Shown: positions 1-12,130, numbered from the stretch's first letter. The stretch: 64,000 nucleotides of DNA from Halichondria panicea (GCF_963675165.1 NC_087380.1:3711803-3775802), one strand, 5' to 3'. The notes: generated from the sequence alone by a model not told the origin. Numbers and translations are program-made.

Positions 1-41
1 GCATGCATGTGTGTGTGTGGTAACATTGACTCTCAGCGTAC

Positions 42-2729
42 CTGGGTCCCTCATGTAGTGGATCTCGTCAAATATCACCCATCCCACTTCTCGCATAACC
101 TGAGAGTGGTCGGTAGGAACATACATAATAATACACATGTTTCAGTCTCACTATTCGTATTGAAAACACCGAGGGTGCTGGTGCCTCGGTGGATGTGCCA
201 AACATAAAGCTATATACTAGCTATATTGCTAATACACTCAGCTGATGAACATTTTTGCATTAATTTTATTGCATGGAGGGAATCACAGGGAAACTCAAAT
301 AGTGGGAAATAATTGATCATGATCGCTGCTAAAAAGGATGCTGCATCAGTAGAGCCTTGCAGCTCTCTTCTCACCCTTGCAGCTACAAGTAGCTAGTGTT
401 CTAGTGCAGAGCTAACTACTAAGTAGAGTAGCAACACTCCATGGACAAGTTTGCTACGCACTCTTCTGAAATGGCTCCAATGGCATTCCAAGTGAGTAAA
501 ACTAGGTATAACTCGAGAACGAAGCATTATTTTGCAAATCTATTTTGCAAATCTACAAATTAAAATCCAAGAAAACATGACTACTGTATACCTCGCTAGT
601 GCATGCGCACCTAGGCATAATGAAAATCACAGAAATTTAATACACAGAGTGACATCCAATAAAAGTACCTAATAGATGCAGAACTATAACATGTACCCCA
701 GCATACCTCAGACCCTCGGTAGAGCATACTTCTCAGAATCTAAGGGTGAGATTGCATCCATTAGAAAAAGTGACATAAGCATTGTATTTTGCACGTACCT
801 CTGTCGTCATGACGATGCACGATGCACTGGGGTTGATGGTGACGTCGCCAGTCATTAGCCCAACGTCTTTGAACAGTTCCTGCATCTCCCGATACTTCTG
901 ATTGCTCAGGGCCTGCAGGAATAACATCATTGTATGAAAACTCGAAAGCAATCACAGATCACTAAACCATCAATCATTTCCCTTAAGCCTAACTCTTATA
1001 TGTATGAGCACTCAAATTTAGCTAACAAAACAGGCCCATAATGTATATATCTCCATGCACAGAATCTAGGAATAACTTGCTTGTAAACGATACACAATGT
1101 AAATATCATTCTTGGTGTGTCTAGCTGTACATAATCTGGGTCTCAATAAGTACCTTGATGGGTGTGGTGTAGATGACCCTCTGTGTGTCCTTGAGCGAGA
1201 GAGCAATGGCGTACTCTGCCACCACTGTCTTCCCCGCTGAGGTGTGTGCCGACACCAACACTGACTGGTAGTTCTCGATGCATCGCAGCGCCTCCTTCTG
1301 GAATGGATCCAGTACGAACGGGTACTCCTATGGGAAGGGGGAGGGGGAGGAGTTAAACAGTGGATCATAGCATAGGCACAATCACTTCCATATAAAAAAA
1401 TTGGACCGAAAATTTAAATGGCCTGACGTAATTTAGTCTGAAGCTACGGTAATTGAAGCTACGGTAATAAGTACAAGCCTTCATCATAAAGCACTATGAA
1501 GACTATGATTATAATCGGAGCCGGCCGGCCACCGCTGTGACTATTGACAACTAAGCACTAAAACTCGAGTATTGTATTACTAGGATATTTTGCTGGTGAA
1601 AAACCTTTGCGAACGAGCCAAATCAGCAGAAAAATTGACCGCTTTTGCAATCTAACTATTGCGTTCTAGCAAGGATCGCATGTAATTATATCAAAGTGAT
1701 CAACGCTCACATAATTTTCATTCTCGCAAATATTTTAGTAATATGGTACGTGAATCTGCACACACGTGCCCTAACCCTCACCTTTGCTGGAGTGGCAGAC
1801 ATTGGTTTCAATGGCTGGTATTCATAAATGGGAGGCACAGCAACCTGTACAGTACACACAAACAGATGAAGGAATTATTGTTTTGGCAAGTTTAGCACCA
1901 CACATCACTCTGTTATTAAATATACTGAAGTTTACGTATCATAGTATGCTAATGTCCCTTTTACACAACAGCTTAATTGTTGTATGCTTCTAAGAGAGAC
2001 AGCTAGTTTGAAGATGGTTGCAACACTGTTAGCACTTACCTGATGTGTACAGAGCAGTCCTTCTAGGGTGTCCACGGTGACTATCTGAGCCTGCTCTGAG
2101 AACAAGGGGGCCTTCTTCTGGGGTACAGGGAGTGCATCCAACCTGGGAGGAGGGGGAGTAGTCAATTAATACAGACCATTACGAGATACGATATACAAAT
2201 TCAGATACACTACAGACCAATAAAACCAGAAAAAATTTGGTTTTTTTGACTTCACACATTTAGGTTGGAGGCTTAAGAATTACGTCTTGTTAATGTGCAA
2301 GCTCTTGCACTAATGCTTATGAAATCTACCGTAAGACCTCGATTTAAAGGGACACACAAAAAAAGAACACATAATTATGGTGAGCACTATAAATTTATGT
2401 GGGCAAAGTATCGAAATGTCGCATATTTTAATAGAGTGTCGCCTTCTTTACACGGTAGATTAGTAGAAAGTGTACTACTGCAATTCACAATGTAAGTTAA
2501 TTATATTATTACAACCATAGTCCTACATTTCTTCCTCTTGTGAATCCTCGATCACATCATCGGCAGAAGCATTTGAGGGGCCAGCTTCACTGCCCTCCAT
2601 CACTTTAGCCTTCTTGCTAGTATCACCGCTCTTCACATTGTCTCCTCTTGATCTCTTCTTAATTTTAGGCTCCTTGGGCTCTGATGTCTCCTCAAAAACG
2701 TTGAATAAGTCGTCAGAAAACATAGCCAT
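42..2729 (-). CDS. MTREX: MTR4-type exosome RNA helicase, 5' exons (partial)
   Basis: Ski2-like DExH RNA helicase that feeds RNAs to the nuclear exosome (family knowledge). Seven coding exons join without a frame break: 2527-2729, 2040-2142, 1782-1844, 1154-1327, 799-912, 707-739 and 42-99, all with GT/AG borders, giving about 249 residues. Seen: an N-terminus starting [14 protein letters not shown] and an acidic/basic linker, then a [12 protein letters not shown] motif, Walker [10 protein letters not shown], a [15 protein letters not shown] block, [10 protein letters not shown], and the DEIH box ([12 protein letters not shown]) in the last exon. The gene continues beyond the left edge. ATG at 2729 was preferred because the family N-terminus begins here, although the frame is open further upstream; ATG at 2723 is also possible. 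Intron 1 carries a MITE (2329-2455) and intron 6 carries a dispersed repeat copy. No lesions were seen. Confidence 0.95.
245..621 (-). repeat. Dispersed repeat family R1, copy 1
   Basis: This copy shares blocks such as GCAGCTCTCTTCTCACCCTT, the GCAGAGCTAACTACTAAGTA region, ATGGCATTCCAAGTGAG and TACCTCGCTAGTGCATGCGC with copies at 12191-12700, 49470-49885 and 52880-54390. It sits in an MTR4 intron. No protein is encoded; it looks like a non-autonomous element. Confidence 0.75.
2329..2455. mobile_element. TA-flanked MITE in MTR4 intron 1
   Basis: A 127-bp segment starts CCGTAAGACC and ends in CGG, with TA on both sides. Only the outer bases pair well, so this is a weak member of the CCGTA-end MITE group found repeatedly in this window. 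Confidence 0.4.
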
Positions 2730-2904
2730 CTTGATCAATTTCACCCACGTGGCTTTGTTTTTTGTTCGCTGATTCAGCACAATTGTGCACTTTGTGACTC
2801 TGCCCACATGGTCAACTCACTATAAATCTATGGTCAACTCCAGCTCAACTCTCTCTCTCTCTCTCTAGCTCCGAGCTCTGTGCTCTGCGATCCCTCCATC
2901 AAGC
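2730..2904. promoter_or_regulatory. Divergent promoter region between MTR4 and ORC2
   Basis: The 175 bp between the two start codons must hold the 5' ends of both head-to-head genes. It contains a TATAAAT-like string near 2820 and a short CT microsatellite near 2852-2869. The assignment is positional; no transcription start can be read from sequence. Confidence 0.6.
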
Positions 2905-5900
2905 ATGCCAAGAGCTAGACAAGCAAGAAAGGCTCCAGCAAAGTCGAAGACAGAAGAAAGCCCAGCACCAGTAGATCTAGATACATCTATCCCAAAGCGA
3001 CCTAAACTTCTGAGCTCAGGCAGCCCCAAGGATGAAGTGACCACCCCTACTAAGATAGTGGGCTCCAGGATGAGCCGAGCCAAACATAGCGGACTGCTGG
3101 CTAAAGATCAGGAGCCAAGGTAGAGACTTCTGATGCTGTTTTTTAATCGTTTAATGCACATCAATGTGTCATCCCACTACCCTCCTCCCCCCCATCCCCA
3201 GGATGGGTCGGGCTTATGGAACTCCGTTTGCGACAAAATTCAGGCAGAATGTGATAGGCGTGTGCATCCAATATAAAATCGATTTTTGAAGATCGATTTT
3301 TAATAATCGATTTTTTACAGTTGATTTTTGATTTACACGTGAACGATCTTTGACAATCGATCTGATAATCGATTTTTGAAATTTGATAATCGATTATTGA
3401 AATTCGATTTTTGATTTTTGATAATCGATTTTTAATAATCGATTATTGAAATTCGATTTTTGATAATCGATTTTAGAACTGCTCTGTGAAGGTGGGCTGG
3501 GGGGGCCCCTGTCTAAAGCTGTATCACGTGATACTATCCTTAGAGAAATTTTGCATTGAAGATGAAGCCACTATTCAATCATGACTTCTATTCTATCTGG
3601 AATCACCAAACTCTTTCTCAGCTCTTTCTCTAAGCACACACAAGATGGCCAAATAAAACAGTGCTGGCGAGAAAGCATGCAAAAATGGGTGCACGAAGAA
3701 ACAAAATAAGTAGCAACTGAACAGTTCTAAAATTAATGATTTTTACTGTGACTTATGGCTCTCCTTTTTAATGGATCCAAAAAACAATAAAGTTTCGCTC
3801 TTGCGTTATAGTCTATCATGTGAGATAGCTAACCAAGCCAAGCTTTGATTCCAGGCCGCGGAGAAGGAGTTTGTGCATGTTCTGAGTTTCAAGGGCGGCC
3901 TAACTGTAGCCTTGAATCCATTTTAATCGGCCTGGATTCGAGGCTAGTATCAATCAATTGGGATTTTTAAAAATCGATTATCAAAAATCGAATTTCAAAA
4001 ATCGATTATCAGATCGATTGTCAAAGATCGTTCACGTGTAAATCGAAAATCAACTGTAAAAAATCGATTATTAAAAATCGATCTTCAAAAATCGATTTTA
4101 TATTGGATGCACACGCCTATCACATTCTGCCTGAATTTTGTCGCAAACGGCGTTCCATACGGGCTAACATGGGGGATTTGACCATACCCTAGGTCAATTT
4201 CCCCTTGGTGGGGGAGGATTCTATTCAAATCCTCCATTTTGCCCCAGTCAACACTTTGAGTCCCAAGCAATTGCACTCATCAATTATAAAAGAAGTCTTG
4301 GCTAGGCTATGTGCAAGGCAAGGTCAAATCCCCCAGTACGGGGCCAAAATTTCAGATCAAATTTGTCCCCCTTGTGTCGGGAGGGGGGGAGTGAGGCAAC
4401 ACATTAGATCTAGAGATAGGAACAGAATAAGTATCGAAATAGAAATAATGCGCCCCAAAAAAATTATGTTTGCGAGACTACTGTACACAAAACAAATGTA
4501 TAATATAAGCAAAAATTAATGTCGAAGGGCGATATACCGTATAGCGGGAAATGTTCGTGAGGTGCAAAATTTCGCGTTTTAGGGCAGACAGTTAACGTGG
4601 AAAATTTAAACTAGGATAAACTCCCACGCACCAGTATTTTACATACAAAGCTATTGGTGGGTGTGGTTTCCTGGCATTGAAATGCGAACCTATGAACATT
4701 TTTGCTGAGAGCTCTGGAGCCAAATAGCGGAAAAAATTTCACCCGCGAAAATTTCCCGCTATACGGTATGTTACTCAATCATATCGCAATATATATATTA
4801 TGTTACTCAATTGTTGAGCAATAATTAATTTACTGGCCACATCTAGCAAGCTATGTGAGTTTTAGTATAAATACTTACCCTTGTCACCAACAGATCTGCC
4901 GTAAGCAAGCTCCTTATGAACACTCAGTCGCTCGCTCTCCTCACCTCTCCAGCGAATGAAGACGACATCACTCGATCCAAAATAGCCATGTCCGGCAAAA
5001 AGATGTACTCCTTCACCTCTCAGGCACAGATGGGAAAGAAAGGACTCACACCAAAATTGAAAGTGAGATTCGAAGATGAAAGTCGAGTGGACTCCCCTAC
5101 CGTTTCCAATGGTCATACTACCTCACTGATTGCGGCACATGAAGGAATACAGTGCAATCAGAGAGTAAAAAAGAGTGTCCTAGTGGCCAGAAGGAGTGAA
5201 TCGGATGTAAGCTCACCCAAAAAAGAAATGGACATTGTCAAAAAGAAAACCCCAGTGCGAACGCTTAGATCCAAGAAACAAAAAGCCTTAGAATCGAGTT
5301 CTGACGAAGAAGATGTATCAAAAACTAAGGCTCCGGCTAGACAGAAGTCCAAGAGGCAAAAACCTTTGGATACAAGCTCATCTGAAGAGGAGGCAGAGAT
5401 TAAAGAAACGAAGAAAATTCCCCTTCGAGTCACGCGGAGTTCCAAGAAGCTTGTGTCAGATTCCGAAAGTGAAGCTTCAGAATTAAGTGAAGACGAAGAA
5501 TTAGCAGCTCTTGCAGCCAAGCTGAATCGAGGGGAGGTCATTGGTCCAGCTGATGAGAATACATTGGAAGACTATTTCACTTCCCATTCTAGTAAAGCCG
5601 GTATGACTTCAGATCACACACTAGCAAAACTCGCTTGCCCCAAAATGGACCAGCGTTCTGTCCAAAATGCACTGGAAGCAACTTCCTCGACCTATAGAGA
5701 AGATTCGCAAGCACTTTACAAAGAATATACTTATCTATCTCCCTACTGGCTCCATGTACTGGCCAATGGATACAATGTGTTGCTGTATGGATTGGGCTCT
5801 AAGAAACGACTTTTGGATGATTTTCGAAACAAGCATTTGCAGACGTCTTGTCATTTTGTTGTCAACGGATTTTTTCCCGGTCTGACCATGAAACAAATTC

Positions 5901-6604
5901 TGAATACTCTCAGTTCAGATTTGCTCAAACATTCTGGATCGTTCAAAAGTCTGGTTGATCAAGTGACTTTTATTTGCAACGAGCTTGAAGACAGGAAGAA
6001 AGCCACTCCCGACCGAGGCCCTCCAAAGAAACTCTTTATCATAGTCCACAATATTGATGGTCCCATGCTTCGAGGAGGCAATGCTCAAACAGTGCTGAGT
6101 CTACTAGCACAATCACCAGCCATTCATATGTTAGCCTCCATCGATCACATCAATGCTCCACTAAACTGGGACCAGAGAAAACTCTCTAAGTTTAACTGGC
6201 TTTGGCACGATGCCACAACGTACGAATTCTACCGTGATGAAACGTCTTACGAGAACTCTCTCTTAGTGCAACAAAGTGGTAGTCTGGCTCTCAGCTCTCT
6301 GACGCACGTAGTTAAGAGTCTGACACCAAACGCTAGAGGCATCTTCGAACTATTGGTCAAATACCAGCTGGAACACAAGAGTGACCAGGGAGGGGTGTAT
6401 CTCGGTATGTCTTTCCACGATTGTTACCTCAAGTGTCGCGAGAAGTTTTTGGTCAATAGTGATATGACGTTGAGGGCTCAGTTGACAGAATTCAAAGATC
6501 ACAAATTGGTGCGATCAAGAAAAGGACAGGACGGAGTTGACTATCTTTTCATCCCCATTGACAGTGGCATACTCACAGAGTTCTTAGAACAACAAAAAGA
6601 TTGA
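2905..6604 (+). CDS. ORC2: Origin recognition complex subunit 2
   Basis: ORC2 is a subunit of the complex that marks replication origins. Two coding exons, 2905-3119 and 4894-6604, join in phase (AG+A) across a 1.8-kb intron to give about 641 residues, a little longer than vertebrate ORC2. The first ~280 residues are a charged, disordered tail with repeated SSSDEE/SSSEEE acidic clusters between lysine-rich stretches. The conserved AAA+-like domain follows, with YWLHVLANGYNVLLYGLGSK (the degenerate P-loop seen in ORC2), VVNGFFPG, the IVHNIDGPMLR Walker-B-like strand and LASIDHINAPLNWD. The C-terminal winged helix contains FHDCYLKCREKFLVNSD. The intron holds a fold-back transposon (3215-4159) and a MITE (4537-4766). 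An AATAAA lies near 6858. Confidence 0.96.
3215..4159. mobile_element. Fold-back element with ATCGATT-rich arms
   Basis: A 945-bp element in the ORC2 intron. Its two ends (TATGGAAC.. and ..GTTCCATA) are long inverted repeats: the left arm to about 3475 and the right arm from about 3960. Both arms carry many degenerate AATCGATTTTT units. The 6-bp string CGGGCT flanks both sides (3209-3214 and 4160-4165), consistent with a target duplication. The centre includes one end of the 53-kb family (CCTGGATTCGAGGCTAG near 3930). No coding potential seen. Confidence 0.8.
4537..4766. mobile_element. TA-flanked MITE, CCGTATAGCGGG ends
   Basis: Perfect terminal inverted repeats (CCGTATAGCGGGAAAT) flanked by TA on each side, in the ORC2 intron. 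It is related to the copy at 8176-8362. No open frame of note. Confidence 0.75.
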
Positions 6605-6889
6605 TATTATACATATAACTATCGACACTAATATTGTCATTCAATGAGGTCTATTATTTCTTTTTAATTAATAAGGTCTATTATATATTTCTTTTTACAG
6701 TTTTAAGACAATAATCATTACGATTGATGAAGTCGATGTATACACCAACAGTGAATTATTATAAAAATTTGATACAGTATATACGTAATTAATAATTAAT
6801 GCATGCAGGAGGAACGTAACAGTCACGTACACGTATGAATTATAATTATAGTACAGCAATAAATAAATTGAAGTACATGCATATAGTTG
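6605..6889. other. Convergent intergenic region ORC2/SIRT6
   Basis: 285 bp between the ORC2 and SIRT6 stop codons. It is AT-rich, with an AATAAA near 6858 usable by ORC2. It must hold both 3' ends; no other gene is visible. Confidence 0.6.
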
Positions 6890-9800
6890 CTATAACGGTG
6901 GCACAGGTTTCGGTATATCAATGTTTAGTTTGTTCATTAATTTGTCTAAGATATCATCTACATAGCTGTGAATAATCAGGTCAGCTTGTTTGTCCTGTGA
7001 AGGAAAGAAAGAACAAGTCACCTTGAGCTGCATGCTATACGGTTTGGTATACAATATGTAGTAAGTGTTCATGAGCCAGAAGTACAGTATAATATGTATG
7101 GTATGTAGTGGTGGCATGGAGAGACAAAAAGATGGAGACAGACCCCAATGGAGTATCTCTCTTATGCGCTCTTGCTTACTATATAAAAGACAAAAAACGG
7201 GCTATTATTATAATTACTGTATTTACTTGATTAAACGCCCGGGCGTTTATTTCCTAGCAGCATCTATAGAGGGGGCGTTTAAACGAGATGGGCGCTTATT
7301 CGAAACGGGCGTTTATTGTTTTGTCTACTTCAAACTATTGCTCATCAGCAGTTATTATGCTCTTTTTGGCTGCTGCCACAGCTCTCAGCTTCAATCTTAA
7401 GTCGTAGGAGTGGTGTTACTCCCTCTGTGTCCTCTCTGCCATCATAACTATTTATTCTATGCTGCCATTGTTTCAGCTGGTTCCACGAGCTAATTCAGCT
7501 CCACCCACAGTGTCACGCCCCATACATGCGATTATTTAAGAGGGGTGTTTATTGACAAAGACAGCTTTTACCATGGGCGTTTAAACGAGATGGGCGTTTA
7601 ATCAAGGAGGGCGTTTAATCAAGTAAATACGGTATACGTAACGTATGTATGTATGTGTTACTGGAAACTCCACAGTACACTTACAGTCTAGCTTCTGCTT
7701 GTACTCACATATTGTGTTGACTGAAGATTGCAGATGACTAGTTTCCCATTCTTATGTTTCTTGGCCAATAGAGGAATTTTTCCAGCTGGCAGGATCTGCA
7801 GTGTTGTCCCAAGGCAAATACACAGGTCTGCTTGCCTGAAAGAAGAAGTGCTTTCGTATCAGTTAACAGCAGAGTACATATACATGTGTAGAAAAACTAC
7901 ATGTAGGGACGCTGCAAAAATATTATACTCACACTGTAATCGTGCCTCACAAATTTCTTACAATACAGCTAGTGGCTTCAACCCATATTACACAGATAGA
8001 CAATGACATCAGCTTGTACCTTGAGTGTAGTTCAGCTCTTTGTAGCTCCTCCACTGGTAGCTCATCTTCCCAGTCCAGAACAGTGTCTCTCAGCTTGCCT
8101 CTGGGGAAGTAGGTTTTTTATTATGATTTGTATATCACAGTGACTAAATGGAGTGTATGTACTGAATACTGAATACCGTAAGGCGGGTTATTTTTGTATG
8201 GTGGAAATTTTCGTATATTTCGTATTGAAGAGCATCATATGAAAATTATAACTACTATTCTACCTGCAATAGATTCAACGTCACTATATACATGTATATT
8301 ACAATATTTAAATGGGTCGTTCGTACGAAAATTTGCACCAATAAAAATTACCCGCTATACGGTACTTAATTAAAGCACTTGTACAGTAGGTTTGATTTTG
8401 AGATCTTTACCAAATGGTAAAAACCTGTATACTGCATGGTGTACGTGTTTTGCTTTTACCATAGTATACCTGCATCTTCCTCTAGCTCCTCCCACTAAAC
8501 ATGTGTTTCCTGTTCTCCTCAGTCCAACAGTCTTCACCGGCCTCTCCCTCACAAATTCTCTGAAAGATGATGTTACGTACTACATTCATTACACAAAATA
8601 TTATACATGTAACCGTGAATTAAGACGGCCAAAAACGTAACACAGGGCCCACCCACACCTTTAGACCATGGCTAACTACAAGTACATGTACCTGCACTTG
8701 TAGAGTCGATGCTAACTGTGCAGCAAACATTGGCCGTTCGTTTTTAACAACTAAGTACTACAATAATTATAATTATACAGTATATACCATGACAAGAGTA
8801 CAATACATGCATCCCAAACGTGTCAACCAACCAACACGTTTCTGTTATAGTGTACATTGCTATGAGCTACAACTCACCTGCCACATTTCTCACACTTCTC
8901 CATGAACATGTTTCCATGGAGCTCACATAGCTGCTCTCTGGGCAGTCCTGACTTGAGGTGGAGGCCATCCACATTCTGACTCACAATCTGAAGAATTAAC
9001 CAATTGCTGTACAATCGCACTAAAACTGAGAGCCCATGCAGCTTAAATTTCACTGTGAAACTTAGTGGTTACCGTAAGCATTCCAATTATAGAACCAGCC
9101 TCGGTTAGGACGCCCTTTTTTATAACGCCCATATACTCAAATCTTTTTTTTTGTACATTGTTTCTATAAAAATAATTATTTTTTACTGGTTCTATAATTA
9201 GAACGTTTACGGTACCCTATTTTACAGCCATTGTGATAAACTCCTAACTTGAATTACAGCAGCTTTTAGGGGAAATACAAACAACCCTATAATTAGACAC
9301 ACCTGTTTGACGATACCAGAGGTGGCTAGTGCAGTGAGGGCCCTGTGAGTGAGGGTAGGCTGGGCTTCCTCAAACTGTACGCTTGTCTCTACCTTCCTAC
9401 CTTTCTTCTCCAGTGTCCACACTCCTTTAGGACCACGGAAGTCGGGGATACCTGTCACAGGGAGGAGCATAAACCGGAAAGCAAACATCTAAAGCAAAGG
9501 GCATCATACAATAAGATTTTGGAGTATAATTTGTAGCATACATGTACGTAAATTCACACTAAATGCACGAATGCTCTGTAACTAATCTGCACTGCACCAG
9601 AGATTGTAAGCCTGGCCAGCCCACTTCAGCTAGGGATTTCCCCATCCAAGAGCACCTGAGCTACAGGGGTTTTACAAGTACTTATTGCTACAAGCCACAC
9701 GTCAACTAGGGGGTTTCCAAATATAACAAATCCTTAGAGGCTGTAAAAGTTCTCGATCCCCGTAGATATATTCAATTTTTGTACTGACCTTACGTACCTG

Positions 9801-10063
9801 CTGCGGTGCTGATTCCAGCTCCTGTGTGGACGACTATGTGCTCAGCAGCCACCACCATCTCGTGCAGGAGGCAAATCTTTTCTTCTAACTTCTCCACAGT
9901 GTCAAAAGTCTGCATTCAATTATAGTCTAGATCTAGTATGTTATATAGTGTAGTGTACAGAGTCAGTGTGTATTTAAATTACATATAGATCTAGTACCTC
10001 AGGTTGTCCACATTTTCCTTTGTTTTCATACTCAGAGAGCCTTGATGCGTAGTCAACAGACAT
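6890..10063 (-). CDS. SIRT6: SIRT6-type NAD-dependent protein deacylase
   Basis: Nuclear class IV sirtuin acting on histone H3 acetyl-lysines (family knowledge). Eight exons: 9998-10063, 9798-9909, 9303-9451, 8878-8987, 8470-8559, 8020-8100, 7709-7835 and 6890-6994. Together they give 840 nt, exactly 279 codons plus TAG, with every splice phase matching. Seen: N-terminus [22 protein letters not shown] motif HTGAGIST followed by [19 protein letters not shown], catalytic His in ELHGNMF, zinc cysteines CEKC plus two later cysteines in the [11 protein letters not shown] region, [17 protein letters not shown] and NLQST. The long basic tail of vertebrate SIRT6 is absent: the protein ends at PKPVPPL. 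Three MITEs sit in its introns. The frame is open upstream of the Met (see 10064-10423). Confidence 0.96.
7217..7632. mobile_element. TA-flanked MITE in SIRT6 intron 7
   Basis: Inverted ends (C/T)GTATTTACTTGATTAA.. with subterminal GGGCGTTTA repeats in both orientations, TA on each side, 416 bp. Non-coding. Confidence 0.75.
8176..8362. mobile_element. TA-flanked MITE in SIRT6 intron 5
   Basis: Ends CCGTA(A/T)(A/G)GCGGGT and its complement, TA flanks, 187 bp. It belongs to the same group as 4537-4766. Confidence 0.7.
9072..9212. mobile_element. TA-flanked MITE in SIRT6 intron 3
   Basis: 141 bp with ends CCGTAA(G/A)C and inner paired TTATAGAACCAG, TA on both sides. Non-coding. Confidence 0.65.
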
Positions 10064-10423
10064 CTTGGTGCTTGTGTCTGTTTTACTGTTTGTATAGATG
10101 AAACCATAGAAACTTTTTTGATGGCAGTACAGAAAAATAGGTAAAGTGTCATCTCTGATGAAACAAGGTTGAAGGGCGTGGTCTCCAGTCTGAGCATGCT
10201 GTCTAGATCTCTGCTTGCTTATAAATAGCGCTTCTGGACAGTGGATCTGTAGCTGTAGTACTGAAGACTCGACTACCAGTACAGTGAGTCTGGGAATCGA
10301 ATATGGCTGCATGGGAAGTTCAGCTTTTTTGTTTCTACGTGGTCCCACACTTTGCACGTGCACTTCTTGAAGTTGTGCATCATAGGCGCGCAGACTTTGT
10401 GTGAGTTGATCTGCAAATGCCAA
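10064..10423 (-). other. Open frame directly upstream of and in frame with SIRT6
   Basis: The SIRT6 frame stays open for about 120 codons upstream of its conserved Met, up to an ATG at 10423 (MAFADQLTQSLRAY...). The stretch has no similarity I recognise. A possible splice acceptor (TTTGCAG) lies at about 10412. It may be 5' leader sequence, an alternative N-terminal extension, or an exon of another gene. Confidence 0.35.
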
Positions 10424-10490
10424 TACAGTACAGTGTAGTTACTTTACCTTCTTGTACTAGAATATATAATATTAGACATGTAGATCTAAT

Positions 10491-11715
10491 CATAGATAGT
10501 AGAGGGAAGGGATTGGAAACATCTCAGGTGACCAATGTATTTCCCTAGAGAATTCTGACACCATGCGTGTTGCATTCCGCAAGTATTGATTGCGATTGAT
10601 TGCGAGACAGCTGCAAAGACAAAAGAGAAGAAACTGAAGAAAACTCCAGTAAGCACTGGCAGAGCTAGTATGTATGTACATTATCCATAGTAAATGTATG
10701 GTTTACATCATTTACCTAATTTATTTGATCATCAGAGGTCCATGTAGCACTATTTTACACCTATTTAGCTGGGAATTTGAAGGTATGAAACTTTGTGGGG
10801 GGATATCTTGAGCTAGGAAGTAGCCATGGTTGCTTGAGAGTGATCACAGTGTAGAGGAAGCATTGAAATATGCCTTAGGCATAGCTAAGTTGAGAATTAG
10901 GCTGTTTATTTTTTAATATTAACATAAAAGTGTGAAAAGAAGAATTCGTAAGTACGTTTGTTTGCGGGGGAGTTGCTGGTTAACAATACATTGTACATCA
11001 CTATTGTTCAGGTCTACATATTGCCTATAATGATCCCGATGTGCCTTGAGAAAAGTTTTTCCTTGCTAACCTGTATAGTTTTGGAAATATGCTAATTCAA
11101 ACTTACCCGTAAATTGCTTTCCCAGGGTACTCAGAACATCTGAGGATCTGCCAAGACCCTTTGGAAAAGTTTGGCATGCCAATGACAGAGGGAAGGGACA
11201 CTGTTATTCATTACGATTGGTCGTGCAAAAGCTGTGTAGTGACCAGATGACGGAAATACACCACTACCTAAATGTCGTCAGACTTACAAAATTATGTTTT
11301 ATGTTTGTAAACATCATCATTTCTCCATGCATCCTTTGTGATTGTGTGTATCATAATGTTAAGAAATATAAGTATGCATTCTATAATTATGGTCATGAGC
11401 TGTGCCTAGCGCCTAGTACTATACTTTTTTTTGTGGGTGCGCATGTCTTGTTCTTTGAAGGTTTGTTAAGGTATTTATAATAGGATGTGTAATTCTTCAA
11501 TGCAACAGAGAAAAGTCTCTTTCTGATGTACAGCAACCAAAGAAACTAGTTCAGATCTATGTATGTAGTAGCTAGTAGCTACAGTGGGCCAGAGACAGCT
11601 AGCTGTTCACTCTCTTTTGGCCCCAATTAAATTAACTTCCTGTCTATTTCCGGTGCGACACGCATGGGCCGCGTGAAATCCCTGTGTTTCCAATCCCTTC
11701 CCTCTACTATCTATG
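10491..11715. mobile_element. Non-autonomous TIR element with 7-bp target duplication
   Basis: 1,225 bp bounded by inverted repeats beginning CATAGATAGTAGAGGGAAGG. ATCTAAT is duplicated exactly at 10484-10490 and 11716-11722. The interior holds no protein I can identify (only short frames). It is related to 53618-54113, which has similar ends and also a 7-bp duplication. Confidence 0.85.
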
Positions 11716-11781
11716 ATCTAATCTAGTATTATCATCATGATTGAACTTTTGTAGCTATTACAGATTTTAATATGTATAACT

Positions 11782-12130
11782 GCATGACGTACAGTGCAAC
11801 TGGCAGCAGCCTCACTGCCAACTACCCGCACTGACCGTACTGGAGAGATTGTCTCGTTCTCTGATGTTAGACCAGGTGGTCTTCCTCTCATTCCTCTACG
11901 TACGTCCCTGGGTTTGCTACACCATAGGAGGCACTACTGGTGTAGAGTGGCAGCTCCCTGATGGGACTACAGTCGTAACAGGATGAAATGTTGCAGTTGG
12001 ACGAATTGATCACCAGAGTTCTTACTGAAGGTGTTGTTTTGACTCGTGGTCCCACACACAACAGTCCTGATGGAGAACATTGACACTGACCGGTACTACA
12101 CAGAAGGAGGCTGTGCATGTGTCACATCTT
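11782..12130 (+). pseudogene. Ig-like receptor domain relic
   Basis: Reading the plus strand gives VCYTIGGTTGVEWQLPDGTT followed, in another frame, by GVVLTRGPTHNSPDGEH and a cysteine-containing tail. This pattern resembles the Ig-like ectodomain modules of sponge receptor kinases. Stops and at least two frame changes interrupt it, and no splice sites rescue the frame. Recognition is from motif memory only. Confidence 0.45.

Noticed and set aside
4916-6604. ORC2 starting at the ATG at 4916
   Set aside because: The frame continues 5' to a splice acceptor at 4893 that joins in phase with an upstream exon beginning at 2905.
6890-10063. SIRT7 or another sirtuin class instead of SIRT6
   Set aside because: N-terminus [26 protein letters not shown] and the HSYVDD C-terminal block fit SIRT6 best.
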